From: Druceiella hillmani
Lineage: Eukaryota; Arthropoda; Insecta; Lepidoptera; Hepialidae
Reading direction: 5' to 3'
DNA length: 64,000 nucleotides
NCBI GenBank assembly: GCA_039881145.1
Contig: JAYKKI010000076.1
Span: 9,541,001-9,605,000 of the forward strand
Below the pieces are notes generated by a model. The model did no database searches. It was not told the origin of the DNA and saw only the letters and a program-made list of their open reading frames with translations. Shown here piece after piece: positions 49,410-64,000 of the stretch (the stretch's first letter is position 1; each line of letters begins with the position of its first letter). The translations under genes were made by a program, and so were the position numbers.

Positions 49410-51602
49410 AACAGCTCTAGAGAAGCATTCCTCATTATCACATTTTGGTCTTACAATGACATCGACTGTTACTATCGTGCTTGTTTCTTCTTACATAGAT
49501 CATATTTTTTCTTTCTGTGCCTATCAGAAACTCATTTTATTTCAGGATCGACGTCTATTGCTTTATCTTGTTCATTTATTATATACTCTTTTTACGTTTT
49601 CTTCATTTTCCTATTTTTTCTATAACCTTAGACCGTAATGCCAATTCTCTTAATCGTAATATAAATCTGCTAGCTTGAGAGAGTGGAGTTAATACCGTGA
49701 TCCTTGATAAACCTTATAACGAACTCTTTCATATTAGTCACCATAGAACTTTACATGTCTCGATTTATATTACCTTGTATAACACATAGCTAGATAGTTA
49801 GGACGAGATTGTTGCAGTTAATTTTTAGATTTTACCAAAATTGCATAAATTTTTGACAACTCTATTCGCAAATTCTCGGCCTTTATAATTTTATAGTAGG
49901 CAGGTAATTACATTAATACCAAATATAGATAATATAGAAATACCTTGCACATTCTTCGGCAATTTTAAGACATAAAGAAAGTAACTTTACTAATTTTGTA
50001 ATTTGGTCCAGCTATACTAAATTAAATTTATTTTTTGAGTGGGCATTTTTCTGTATTTAAATTAGGTCGACCTGACTGCCATAATATATATCTTTTAATT
50101 AAGAGGAACTTTAAAACAAGGCCTCGCTTAGTAGTACTTTACTTCATTCGGCGTAATTTATATGTTGAAGATAAAACATGTTGGCTTTGGAGGTTGTATG
50201 GATTGTATTAGTTTCACACACATTTTATGCTATTTCAATCATTCAATTACTTCCACTGTATCCCACAGTTAAATGTATTTTATAAAGAATATCAAGGGAG
50301 GTTTCAATCTTAATATCACACTTGAGAATTTTATTGTCTTATATGTTTCGGAGCTCTTTTGACTATTTTAACTTCTTACATACTATGCACTGAAATACTT
50401 AGTGAAATAAGATTTGGTGTTAGGTTGAACTACTGACAAATTTTTCATTAAAAGTCAACTTCATGGCGTTATCATGGCGTTAAGTCAGCTTCATTCGTCA
50501 TTTTGATTTAAAATTATACGCGTGGGCTCATAAGACACATATACTCATTGCAAAGATAACAATAAAATAGCAGGTAAAGGAAAAGGGCGCCCCAAGCATA
50601 CGCACTCACACGCATTTAATAGAATTAATAACTTTCTATTCAACCAAGCAAACATATCAAGATGTTTAAGGTATTAGGAAGAAATTACGTAAAAAAGAAG
50701 ACACATTGCCATATTAAGTATGATTTGAGATGATTGTTATACGTAGACATTGTAGATGCAATAGGTAATCGTGTTGATTCCGTAGTCTATCGTGGGCAGA
50801 AAAAATGGACGGTTGAATTCTGTTCAATATTGAAGCATATAAAAATTGCTTAGGTCTTTGGAATGCATTCCAGACTGTGACTTAAAAAATATTTAAAAAA
50901 CCTATATTATACAAATATAGATAAAATGGATTGAAGGAACTATTCAATATGATGAATAAGATGCAAAATACTCATTACACATACGAATTTGTATGCGTTC
51001 ACCGTTATAAGTTCAAGCACCTTTAAATGATTTAGTGTCGAAAATATGGAAAAATAGCAAAAGTAAATGGAAAAGCTCCAAGTCCTTGGGAAACACTAAA
51101 TATATAGGTGTAAAAATTTTACTACTATCACGTACTCCTATCTTCCATTTTCGTTTTAACGATATGTCCAAACATAGTGCGAATGAATTTCAGTATGGTA
51201 ATACATATTTGCCGATTTTTATTTAGTGGAATGTGATAATAATTTGACTTGTTTAATATTTTTAACTGCATTCCGGTCTTGTTCGATTCCAAAGTAAACT
51301 TTCCGGCTACGTGGTACATGAATATCAAGCCTAATGTTAATTTTCGGTTAAAAATATTTTGAAAATTCATAAACACGTCATATAATTGATCCGACATAAT
51401 AGCCATTCAAAAAAATTTCCACTTCTCAATCTGAACTTCTTAATTCCCATATGTTCTTTCATTGCCTAATTCTTTAGTTGTATTATCATATCCTTTATAT
51501 ACGTACTTATAAATGTACTTAAGATCTTTAATAAAGTGCAAACTTAAACATGCAAATATATAAATAAATAAATATGGATTTTATATTCATATAGCGGCAC
51601 GT
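49410..51602. other. Region V of unit 4, part 1
   Basis: Starts at the deletion junction. The minus-strand 92-codon frame at 51406-51128 begins MAIMSDQLYDVFMNFQN like unit 2 but is then shifted, and the block homologous to 12640-12710 is partly deleted. No gene supported. Confidence 0.45.
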
Positions 51603-51626
51603 GTGCCGCTATATGAATATAAAATC
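51577..51626. repeat. Perfect inverted repeat, 24-bp arms
   Basis: gattttatattcatatagcggcac and its exact complement with only gt between them. Other units have the left arm only (for example 36450-36465), so the right arm is a local reversed copy at the left edge of the insertion 51603-52144. Confidence 0.9.
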
Positions 51627-52144
51627 GGCAGAATTACGAGGTGTAATTTGAATTTACTAAAAGTTCCGCAATTATTTTAATCATTTTAAAAAACAACAAG
51701 GCTCCAACTTTCGTATTATATCTCTTGTTTATTGTTTTCTATTTCTTGAATGTTGTGATGCAGAGTGTGAAAATAACAGCGTTCTTTTAATAAAGGACTT
51801 TTTATGGCATAAGTTTTACCTTGTTGACTGTGTGAAAAAGTAATGAAATTCATTTGCATGGTAGAATAATCTTAAAGAAAAGAATATCTCATTTTCTGTC
51901 CGGCGTTTGGTCTTCAATATTTAATTATAAACGTAGAAATTGCTTACCTTTATTTCATAGACTACACTGAACCGGTATATTGGAAAAGACAACTTGTATT
52001 TACAAACTCCATTTCGTTTCATAAGTTACCATATATTGTTTTAGTAATGTTCTGGAGCACGTTTATTGAAGTGAAAACTTCTTTAAGCGGACTGAGCAGT
52101 GAACGAAACTGAGCCGTTACCTTCGTGTCAGTTTCGTTCACTGC
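51603..52144. other. Unit-4-specific insertion of about 540 bp
   Basis: Sequence with no match elsewhere in the window, replacing about a dozen bases between the cacgtg and cgagtacac strings of the other units. It is bounded by the 24-bp inverted duplication on the left and a 17-bp inverted repeat (52096-52112 with 52128-52144, gcagtgaacgaaactga) on the right. No open frame of note. It could be a filler insertion from template switching, or an unknown short element. Confidence 0.7.
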
Positions 52145-52320
52145 GAGTACATACACACCGACACAAAGATTGATAGCATATTTAAAGAAAGCTTATTTAT
52201 TTGCTAGTCAGAATGTCAACAATTTTTGTAGATGAGCATGAATTCGACATATCAGTGTATATTCTTCATACATGTAGACAAAAGTCGTTTATATTCATGT
52301 AAAGAAAATACTTATTGTTT
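52145..52320. other. Region V of unit 4, part 2
   Basis: Homologous to 1690-1860 and 9280-9450, leading directly into the 3' UTR of peptide gene copy 5 without a palindromic element. No gene. Confidence 0.6.
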
Positions 52321-52355
52321 AATAAAAAAACAACTCCTGAAAGTCCAAATTTATA

Positions 52356-52361
52356 TTTATT
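52356..52361 (-). terminator. Poly(A) signal of peptide gene copy 5
   Basis: Minus-strand AATAAA about 405 bases after the stop codon, in the conserved end of the 3' UTR. Confidence 0.45.
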
Positions 52362-52764
52362 TGTAAGTACTATTTTACTTATACACCTTTTCTCTTATTA
52401 CACAAAACTTTTAAAGTTTGTCCGTACAAGGAAGAAGTGATTTTTTATATTTTAAATAACTTCATTTGTGAGAAATAGGAAGTGAAAAACCCAAACGGAA
52501 CTTAAGAATCGCTTTTGAAGATTTAATTTGTAAACTGGAACTTCTTAATGTAAATTAAGTCGACATTATATTGTAAAAACTTTTACAAACGATTCTCAAA
52601 TACGCTTAAAAAATTATATTCAACTAATTCCTATATATTTTCAAGAGAATGTGCTAAATATAAGAATATTGAACCAAATACATTTTTTAACTATTATCTT
52701 AAGGCGTGTTTTGCTGCAGCTGCAAAGTAGATGAAAATATGATGGACTTTCATAATTTAAAAAA

Positions 52765-55444
<2,680 letters not shown>

Positions 55445-55460
55445 TGTAGTTGATTATACT

Positions 55461-55515
55461 GAAGAATGCTGTAGATACTTCTGTGAAGACTGGGTTTAGT
55501 TTCAACCTTTTTATA
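55461..55515 (-). promoter_or_regulatory. TATA promoter of peptide gene copy 5
   Basis: TATAAAAAGG at 55515-55506, again 71 bp from the ATG. The downstream GAA/TTC stretch has several changes (gctgtagatac), so the heat-shock-like motif is weakened here. Confidence 0.6.
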
Positions 55516-56769
55516 TTATTCATTATACCTAAAGAAATATAGAGTACGAGGTTACACTAAATAGAAACAAGCTGTTTTTTTGTCCATATCGAATCACTGA
55601 TTGATTCTTCTGCGCGTGTCGGATCGCTAATGAATTTTATTAATTTATTTGTAGCCAAACTTATCGCATCTTTATGATTTATTGTTGCTTACTGTTCACT
55701 GTAAACGAGCTAGTAGAATTTATTGCTGGATATTGTCTATTTCCACTATTATCACAAATATACCATTTTGATGAAATTGTCGTTTATATTGAGAAAAACA
55801 TACTATTCATATTTTGAAGGAGACAGTCAAATTTTGAAAGTTTTTAGTTGGTTTACAGTACAAATATGTTATTGTTTAATAAAAGAGAGCGGCGAAGAGA
55901 AAGATTGGATTATTAATTAGTTTTGAAGAGATGAAAAAGTTAATAGTGTAATTCATCACCAATTTATCAAATTACCATGATTTGACCCTTCAACTAACCT
56001 TGACACCTCGGAAGAAGTGAAAACTTTCCTCCATATTTTATATATCTGGTACACATAGCTGGTGTAAATGGCATAAAAGCGAAGCGCATGCAAATTTTTT
56101 AGCCAAAATTAACCATTACTTAACGAATAATTTTAAATTAAAGTACAATCAATATATGAGAATTTAATGAAAGAAAAAATGTTAAGGCCATGTGACTCAG
56201 TAAAAACTTAAAATAAGAGGGAAATACTTTCACTCAGACAAAAAACAGTAATTGAATTTTTTACATATTTGAGCAATATGTATATTTAATAAAAGATTCG
56301 AAAATATTTTATAAATAATATAGACAATTGATATTCAAGTAAGGCTCGATATATACAATTTATGAAGAGAAGATTGCTTATCGGATCACCCATTCTAAGC
56401 AAGGATAGCATTCATTTCAAAAGAGACAAGTTGATAAAAATTAAAAATAAATTGAATAAATATGATACGATCAAGTGATAGGCAAAAGAATAGCATATTA
56501 AAAATATTCCAACATCTTAAATTACATTTGTGTGAAAATCACACGTTAAATGTAAAAGGCGTTTTCGAAGCAGATTTTTTAAATCCACTAAAAATCATTA
56601 ACTAATTTTTAAAAAACTATTTTATCGAGTTAGATTAAAAAAATTTAATTGTTTCGCTCCAAGTTGCTCCCTTGCTCGAACCACTAAGTTGATAATGGAT
56701 TAATATTTATTATTTTCTTACTCCTTAAATGTAGAAATTTCAATAAAAACAAAAGTGCTATTTTGACAC
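55516..56769. other. Upstream region of peptide gene copy 5
   Basis: Diverged homologue of 5004-6300 with many indels. The plus-strand frame at 55723-55920 differs from its homologues mostly by amino-acid-replacing changes and is not a gene. Confidence 0.45.
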
Positions 56770-57688
56770 TTTCTACTTAAGGCAAGCGATTCTTAATTAA
56801 TGTTCATTACTGAAAATTGTATAATTTACAAATTAAAAGGAAATAAATATTATTTTTCGATTTGGAGCTAATTTTATGAAAATAGTCCATATAGTTACAC
56901 CAACTTTGTTATAAGATTTAATAACTAGATAAAACTGTCATATCTAAACAAAAAGAGTTTCTACATGGACAATGCTTTATGACATAGTTAATTCAATACA
57001 TATCTTTAATTAAATCGTATTATTTTCCGACTTTCTTTTAAGATTTCCGCAACCTCCTACCAAAGCGTGGAAAATTGAGAATGAAGTAAGCCGCATAATA
57101 GTCGAAACAGGGGCCATGAAATATTATTATAATAAGATTGAAGTATGTCAAATATAAATTATTTGAAAGCATAAGAAACACACGATCCCGTGAAAATTTG
57201 CAAAGAAAATAAAACAAGTGTAATAAAAATATACACATCACCAATATTATCGAATAAATTTTTTAACTTGGGAACTATCAAATCCATTTTGTACAAGTAA
57301 TATTTTAGACGTGTTCAGTGAGAACGGCTACATGAATGATATACCGCACAAAAATCGACTGAGACTTCTCGAATTTTTGGGCTAAAGAGATTTTCTGGTA
57401 GGTAATAATTGAAAATATCTGGTAACATAATTTTTATTTCGCCATTTATTTGAATCTTTGATATGCAATGTACAGTATTAGAGTAAACAAATTAGATGCC
57501 ACTTTATTGACCAGAACGTCGATAAGACAATTATGTTTTTTTATTTAAAGAAAGAACTATCTTAATAGCAAGAAACATAATTTCATAAAAATAAATATAC
57601 GGTAAGGATTTCCCTAGCTTGGAAAATTTAGATTAATATGAATTAAATTGTTCTCAATAATTTTAATATTCAAATATTTAATATATTT

Positions 57689-57822
57689 GGCGTTAATTTT
57701 GCGAATATTCATTGTTCACAATTAAATGAAACTAAGTGATGTAGTATTATTTCCACTTTATTTAATTTCTTTACTACGACCTAGGTTTCGTTGTATTACA
57801 ATATCTTCAGGTGAGCTGTTAA
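57689..57822. repeat. Left half of the palindromic element
   Basis: From ggcgttaattttgcg to cttcaggtgagctgtt, about one arm; the centre and right arm are absent. It replaces the TA tract found at this place in units 3 and 4. Confidence 0.75.
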
Positions 57823-59254
57823 CAAAAATTAATTGTGTTTAATATTTAACTTAAGATCTAAAATAATACGTGTTAATTAAAGATATATATTCAATGAATT
57901 ATGTCATGTTCCATATAGAAACTAGTTTTATTTAGATTTTACCTTGTTAATAAAAATAGCTTAAGATTTAAGAGACGTTGAAGGGATAATATCCAACCTA
58001 CGGATTCGTAGTGGATTAATAAGTAAGCAAAAAGTGACGAGCACTTTTTTAACAAAATTATAAAAATATAATTCAATCAATAATATAATTTTGACCGAAC
58101 GAATATTATTACAAAATATCATTACTCCAATATTAATTGACATTTAACCACCAGACAAGCTTATAATTCAAAGGTAATCTGAAAATAACTTAATTAATTT
58201 ATAACCAGGTGGAAAAAACCGAGATTAAGAAATCTGGGTATATTTCTTTATTATCGCTTGCTTCCTAATGGCTGAGCAGTTTTTTTATTAGCGTTAACGC
58301 TAGTAAAAAATTAAAAGTTGGTTGTGCCCGTTAAATATAGTAATCCAGCAATTATTTTCAAACACGTGACTCCAGTTTTAATTGTACGTATTGGTATTTT
58401 TAAGATAAGCTTCATTGCGTTGCAAATTCCTATTAATACCTAATTTCAAAATTGATTTTCTCGTGTACAATTATAAATTTACATATGAAACTTTAGCAAA
58501 GAAATCCATTTATTTCACTTTTTTTAAAGAAATCTAGTACTGTTATTTCTCATTTGAAAATTAAACAAAAATAAGTGGATACGTTAAGTGAAACCCTTAT
58601 CTGTAGTCAATTCAGGATTTTTTTTAATTTAGATTGTTAGATAATTGTTCAGTTCTTTTCTTCAAAATTTAAAGTACAAGCTATCCATTCCAGCTTCATT
58701 TTAGTGTATAGACATCGACGGTGTATGAACTACTTTACTGTATACTACGTTACGTGTCCCACCCCCACCTTCCCGTACGAAAGATAACAACGGTCTATAT
58801 GAAAAAGATTAAACCATTCTAATGTTAGGTAATCCATTTACGTCGGCAACGTTAATGTTTAGTCTTGTGCTTTGTTAATGGTAATAGAAAAGCATAGTTT
58901 TAGAGTTATTTAAAGTAGTTAGTTAATTATAAACTGGCGTGTTTTTTGCATCGGCACGTTTAATAGGCTCACTCAAAACACTCTTCTTAAATTTAAACAA
59001 TATGATAATTTTATTTTAAATAAATGTGTAAAACAAAGAGCATACTAAATTTATTAAGTAAATAACATTTCCTACCTAAATAACTCTCCTCCTTTTCATC
59101 ACTCCTATTTTAAAACCTGTTTTTCAGTAATGTCAATAAATTTTAGTAGATCGACCTATACTATCGGTAACATTTCTGTAGTCTATTTAAAGCAAATAAT
59201 TTTACCACATATTGAAATCATGCATTTTTAATTGCTCTAGTGCTAATTTAGGCC

Positions 59255-59735
59255 AATGCGGAGGCGAGATCTGGCCTATTAAAGAAGATTTCATGAAACG
59301 TACAATCACATTCAAAATGTGAGCCTACAGATGCATGATGTCTACATCTTGAACTCAAAAAAGTCACCAATGAGGTAGTTCTGCGACGTGTTAGTGAGAA
59401 ACTCAAGCTTTTGCAAACAATCAAACAACATAAAGTCGCATATTTGGGACCTGTGCTTAGGCATAACATATACAAGCTCTTGCAACTAATAGTGATGAGA
59501 AAAAATGTTCGGAGAAAGAAAGCCGGTCCTAAAAGTAAGTCATTTAAGCGTAATATATGAGAATGGACAGTGCGAGAATACGAGTGCCGCCAAACTCTTT
59601 TGCTTTGCCAAGGACGATATCAAATATACAAAGCTGACTGCCAACTTTTATTAGTTGAAGAGACTGCTTAGAGGAAAAAGAATTACTTACAAGCGTATGC
59701 CCAGAATCCTCTCCGACGGTAAGTTTACAAATTGT
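59255..59735 (+). mobile_element. LINE reverse-transcriptase C-terminal remnant
   Basis: Plus-strand translation, across several stops and frame changes, follows the C-terminal pattern of insect non-LTR retrotransposon polymerases. Visible pieces are VLRRVSEKLKLLQTIKQHK, VAYLGPVLRH and YKLLQLIVMRKN, matching the family pattern of a TIK.RK..YLGH..R..Y.LLQLI..GK series; RCEIWSIKED and AYRCM match the region before it. It sits in about 1.1 kb (59050-60130) that is absent from units 3 and 4. It is dead and truncated at both ends; clade assignment is not possible by eye. Confidence 0.7.
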
Positions 59736-60984
59736 AAGTTAAACTTTACTTAATGATCAATCTGTCGGTTATTGAACCATTATAAAATTATTTTAGCAAT
59801 TACTTTAAAAAATGCCCGTACGCAATTTTTTTGCCCGTATACATTGATGGTTTCTTAATCATCATTTGTTGATTGTGTCATTTTATTTTTACCCAAAAAC
59901 AAACCTATTCTATTTCTTCACTTATACAACTTTCTTCCTACATACATAATAATTTTTCAATTCTTAGAGGAAAAAAAGTCATAAAAATTATTTATAACGT
60001 ACATAAATGTCATTTACAAAGTCAGGGTCTTTAAACTAATTAATAATTCATGACAAAATTCTGCACTTTCGATTTGTCGTTTCAGTCTAATTTCCAAGCG
60101 CAATCTTATACATGCTCTTCTGTTATCAAGGTTCATGACATTTTCAATGACGTATTTCATTTACACACTCCTTAGTAGCGTGACATTTTCCATTGTTAGT
60201 GGAATTTTTCGTTCCTTTTCTTTTTTCCTTAAGACCTTATTACGTTTGCATTTTACAATTTATACTTACCATACAACCGAGCATTTTCGTCATTATATTG
60301 GCCATAATAGTTGTGACCAGAAACTAAATAATACTTATGCATAATATTGTTACATTTAATTACAAATTATGTTAAAATAAGATCTAATCATTTATAAAGT
60401 AAAATACTTGATTTCAAAATAAAGTTTAAAATACTAATGCTCTATAGGCAATATTTAAATAATTTATGCCAATTTCTTTTTTTACCATTTCCTCGACCTA
60501 TTTTCGGATTTACTAATTATTTACTCTGAATTTTCACTAACTTTTCTTAATAAGTAAATGGAAAATATAGAACCTAATATTTCAAATTATTTCTTTTTTC
60601 ATAATTTCTAAAACAATTAAGCTTTTAAAGACGTAGAGGAAAGAGTATTGAACTAACATCTGACTTTAAATAATTTGATGTTATACACAATAATTACCCT
60701 TGTTTGAATTTAATTATTTTTTACTTTATGTGTAGCTTTGCTTAATTGATTGTTGCGTATTTTGTAAAAAAGGGTGAATTTCTTTTATTACAAATTGCAA
60801 ATACGTCATATTTTTAAAAATGGTTTTATTTCGCTTAACTTTTGGTATATAGTTTTTTATTAAAATTTTGGCGACTTATTTTTTAGTTACTTCTACGCGA
60901 CCAATTCTTATGAAATTTCACAAAAATATTCAGTCTCTATGGATTATGATAATCTCAAATTCTGATCCATAATTTCAGACCTTT

Positions 60985-61395
60985 TAGAGTTACTGTCAAC
61001 CTAAACTTTAAGACTTGAAAATCTACTGGTTTTAAATTAGTATTGCTGGTATCATGCACTTGGTAATTTAAAATCAAATGCCAATTACTCGGTTCCAATA
61101 TTATGGGGGTAATGTCAGCCTAAGCCTTGATACTAAAGGATTTGCTGGTTTTAAATATGGATTTAGAACACAGACTTTACCATTGAACTCCCTGTGCAAA
61201 CTCTTCATGTGCTGATTCTGTGGGGGCACTGCCCCTCTAAACCGTGGAATTGAGGATTTGCTGGATTTAAATTAGTATTTTGGGTCCCAAGCAAAAACTT
61301 TGCTGCTACTCCTGATTCCAACTTCTCAATTATAATTTTACAGTGATACAGCCTGTCTAAACCTTGCGATCTAACAATTTTCTGGTTTTTAATAG
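60985..61395. repeat. 115-bp tandem repeats, unit 5
   Basis: Homologous to 29085-29492, all four units present. Confidence 0.6.
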
Positions 61396-61514
61396 AGAAA
61401 GTATTTATATAACTTGAATCTTATATTGCTTTGAATCTACTCACGTCAAGGTTTTTTGTATCGTGCCAAGGTCTATTCGCTATTGTGATGGTAAAAATGA
61501 TACGTTGCTTGTGT

Positions 61515-61570
61515 ATGAAAACTTTCTTGAATTAAATGGTGTATACCATTCAAGTCAAGAAAGTTTTCAT
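61515..61570. repeat. Inverted duplication, 26-bp arms
   Basis: atgaaaactttcttga… and its complement (24 of 26 paired) around a 4-nt loop. Units 3 and 4 have only the right arm (near 29610 and 44880). Confidence 0.85.
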
Positions 61571-62068
61571 TCTTTTTAACTATCGGCAATCAACCCAAAT
61601 TAGTAATGATTTAAAAATTAGGCGATTAAAATATCTAGTATTTAGCTCCATGCATGCCAAAAGTCGAGCTCTCATAAAGTGTCCTCGAATCAGATCGATG
61701 TAATAAAATCTGACTAAACAAATAAAACACATTCGAAATAAAATAAAAACTTCGAAATAAAATAGAGGTAAAACAAATTTATAACTTAAGTAGTTCCAAT
61801 TTAAAATGGATGATGTGCTAAATGCTTTAAAGTGATCATACGTTAAGATCTGGGGCTTGGATCAAACGTGCCTTTGCTAGAAAACTTTCTTCCATTTGAA
61901 CTCGGAAATCATATTCTGCAGCTTAATATTGTTGCCAATGTTGGTTTTGTAAAGGCACACTTAAATCTTCTAATGATAAGACATAATAAATTAAAAACAA
62001 CTATTCTATATAACAGTATGATTTCATGACTCAAAAATTGTTTCATAAAAATGACATATATACAAGTC

Positions 62069-62338
62069 TCAATTAAATGGAACTACGTGATGTAGTATTA
62101 TTTCTACTTTCTTTAATTTCTTTACCACGATATAGATTTCGTTGTATTACAACATCTTCTGGTGTGGTATTAGCAAAGATATATCAAAGATATATCTTTG
62201 CTAATATCCCACCAGAAGATGTTGTAATACAACGAAACCTAGGTCGTGGTAAAGAAATTAGAAATAATAGTACATCACGTAGTTTTATTTAATTATGAAT
62301 AATGAATTTCTACAAAATTAACGCCATATAAATTCAAT
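62069..62338. repeat. Palindromic element in opposite orientation
   Basis: Starts at caattaaatgg, centre near 62190, and ends with the long tail aatttctacaaaattaacgcc…attcaat, so the asymmetric tail is on the right, the reverse of 45931-46200. The flanks ta(t/a)atacaagt / tatttacaagt form a target-site duplication, and units 3 and 4 have the single site (near 30092 and 45357). Confidence 0.85.
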
Positions 62339-62402
62339 ATTTACAAGTGTTACACGTTAATAGAATTATTGAAATTAACTGGTACCGTATTCAGTGCTAT
62401 AT

Positions 62403-62403
<1 letters not shown>

Positions 62404-62470
<67 letters not shown>

Positions 62471-62485
62471 TATATATATATTTAT
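62404..62485. repeat. (TA)n microsatellite in block B
   Basis: About 80 bp TA with AAATA breaks; homologous to 45404-45457. Confidence 0.95.
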
Positions 62486-62617
62486 ACTGCCGATCCCCCC
62501 GCGACATATAAAATATTTTTTTAACCTTGTGATGTCACACTTAAATCCTATAGGATCTGGGCGCTATTTTACTGCTTACTTGTTGAGTGTTTACAACGCT
62601 GTGCAGCCTGCACTACT

Positions 62618-62730
62618 AAGTCAATAGTATTGTCTGTTAAGTCTACTAAGTCAATAGTACTGTTTATTAAGTCTATTAAGTCGATAGTATCGTCTATTAA
62701 GTCCAATAAGTCAATAGTATTGTCAAAATT
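62618..62730. repeat. Minisatellite tattaagtcaatagt, unit 5
   Basis: Here mostly 30-bp units; the minus strand again reads TIDLID repeats but the frame before the array is shifted by one base relative to units 3 and 4. Confidence 0.7.
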
Positions 62731-64000
62731 ACAAAAAAGAAATGAGTTCCACTCGTACCATTAACATCAGTCGCTGTCGTGGCCAACTTTGTGTGTTCCT
62801 AATGTAACATTAGTGCTAATTATTATTTCAATCAGTGCAAGCTATCAAATAACTATAGCATTTGCGACAGATCGAGGATTGGGTATACTTAATTTCTGTA
62901 ACATGAAGATAATTGTATCACGATAATTCTGCGCCATTTGTATCCGGATTAATATTATAAAATATATCTAAACAGTTTTTCTCTGGTTCTGACAGAATTC
63001 GTTATAAAATCTCGAGAAGGATTCTTAACGTAAAGCTAATTTTTTTAATAAATAATTTAATTTTTATAAACTTTTTGACAGCAAATTCGATGAAACGTGA
63101 CGACATTAATATATATTACCACATTAAATGTAGCAGTGACCAGAAATCAAATGTCGTTTGTATTTCATGCGAGAACTAGACAACAGCAGTATATATTAAT
63201 GATAATATTATTGAAAATTCACCGTTATTAACACGGGGCTTAAAGTTTGGCCATACTGCCCGTGTTGCGTAAGTGGAATAATGGAATAGCGGGCTTTGAA
63301 ATTTTTTCTTTGAAAAAAATTAAAATATATTCATTCAAACATCACGTCTAATTATAGAGGTACAATTATTTAAATTATTTGTTATTTTAACAAATCTCGA
63401 GTGCCAGGCCTTTTTTTTGTTTACTTCTTACATTTCTTATGTATTTTGGTCCTTCTCGTCTCGACGTAAGAATATAAATAAATAATTGTTATTCGTCTAC
63501 TGTATAAAAAAAATTTATTGATAGTGATTTGTTAATAAGATTTAAAAACAGATCATTAAATAAATGTCAATAGGTTTCAGAGGTCACAGAATTTTTTAAA
63601 TTAAGATTTTTTCAACTGTCCGTGATAAATGTACATAAATGTAATTTATAATTATATATCAAAGCCAAATACACTTTGCCAATGATAATATTACAACGAT
63701 ATAAAAAAGTTTTACTTCTTTTCAACAAATGTTTCGTTTTCTTTCTAGAAAAGAAAATCGGAAAAATAATTTTACGAGGGAAAAAATATTTACAACTAAT
63801 TAGAAATTTGCCGAAATAAGTGAAATTCGTCGTTGCATTAATTCATGTTGGTGAAAAATACATGTAATTTTAGATTGTAACTAGAATATTAAATAATATA
63901 TTGGCTTTTTATAGACTTTTACATTTCAAGTAAAATTTTGATATGTAAAATCAATTTCATTACACAAAATTTAATCCTGAAACAGTCAATATTAAAACTC

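Larger units (their letters stand above)
56770..64000. other. Block B of unit 5, cut by the window end
   Basis: Begins at tttctacttaaggcaagcg; the first part of the block (gactaaagtcaggg…) is deleted. It differs from the other two by a LINE remnant, a separate site of palindromic-element insertion, loss of the 22-bp hairpin, and a 26-bp inverted duplication. It is the oldest-looking copy of the block, as copy 5 is of the gene. No gene recognised. Confidence 0.5.

Overview
The window is AT-rich nuclear DNA of an arthropod, most likely an insect; I cannot fix the order. The basis is spliceosomal introns with GT-AG ends, TATA-box promoters, long (TA)n and (TG)n microsatellites, short palindromic non-autonomous elements and a degenerate LINE reverse-transcriptase tail. 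No bacterial or phage gene, rRNA, tRNA or CRISPR array was seen.

The window is built from a tandem array of related units, each about 8 to 16 kb. From left to right a full unit holds: a tiny two-exon gene on the minus strand (3' UTR, exon 2, intron of about 2.4 kb, exon 1, TATA box); 1.3 to 1.7 kb of upstream DNA; in units 3, 4 and 5 an extra 7-8 kb block (B); a short plus-strand exon-like island of 21 codons; a (TA)n/(TG)n tract; a palindromic element; and a decayed region V of about 1.8 to 2.4 kb. The peptide genes lie at 2421-4932, 13833-16431, 21822-24426, 36953-39553 and 52765-55444. A partial unit without a peptide gene (9667-13415) sits between units 1 and 2. Both window edges fall inside units, so the array continues on both sides.

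The five genes encode 51-52 residue proteins. The MANFA start (MPNFA in copy 5) is joined by splicing to a very conserved hydrophobic signal segment. Then come 8-9 very variable residues, a conserved R-(I/V/M)[11 protein letters not shown](E)IPYAYY tail, and MN at the end. An RXXR site (RFVR) suggests release of a 13-14 residue C-terminal peptide. Copy 3 has lost both its ATG and the first R of RFVR and is probably a pseudogene. I do not recognise the family. Nucleotide changes are mostly silent in the signal and tail and mostly replacing in the short central segment, so this looks like a diversifying secreted-peptide family such as defence, venom or reproductive peptides. That role is inference only.

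The rest of the window is intergenic or intronic DNA shaped by duplication, gene conversion, deletion, a 0.75 kb intronic inversion in copy 5, at least four short inverted duplications, ten full or partial copies of one palindromic element, and one LINE remnant.
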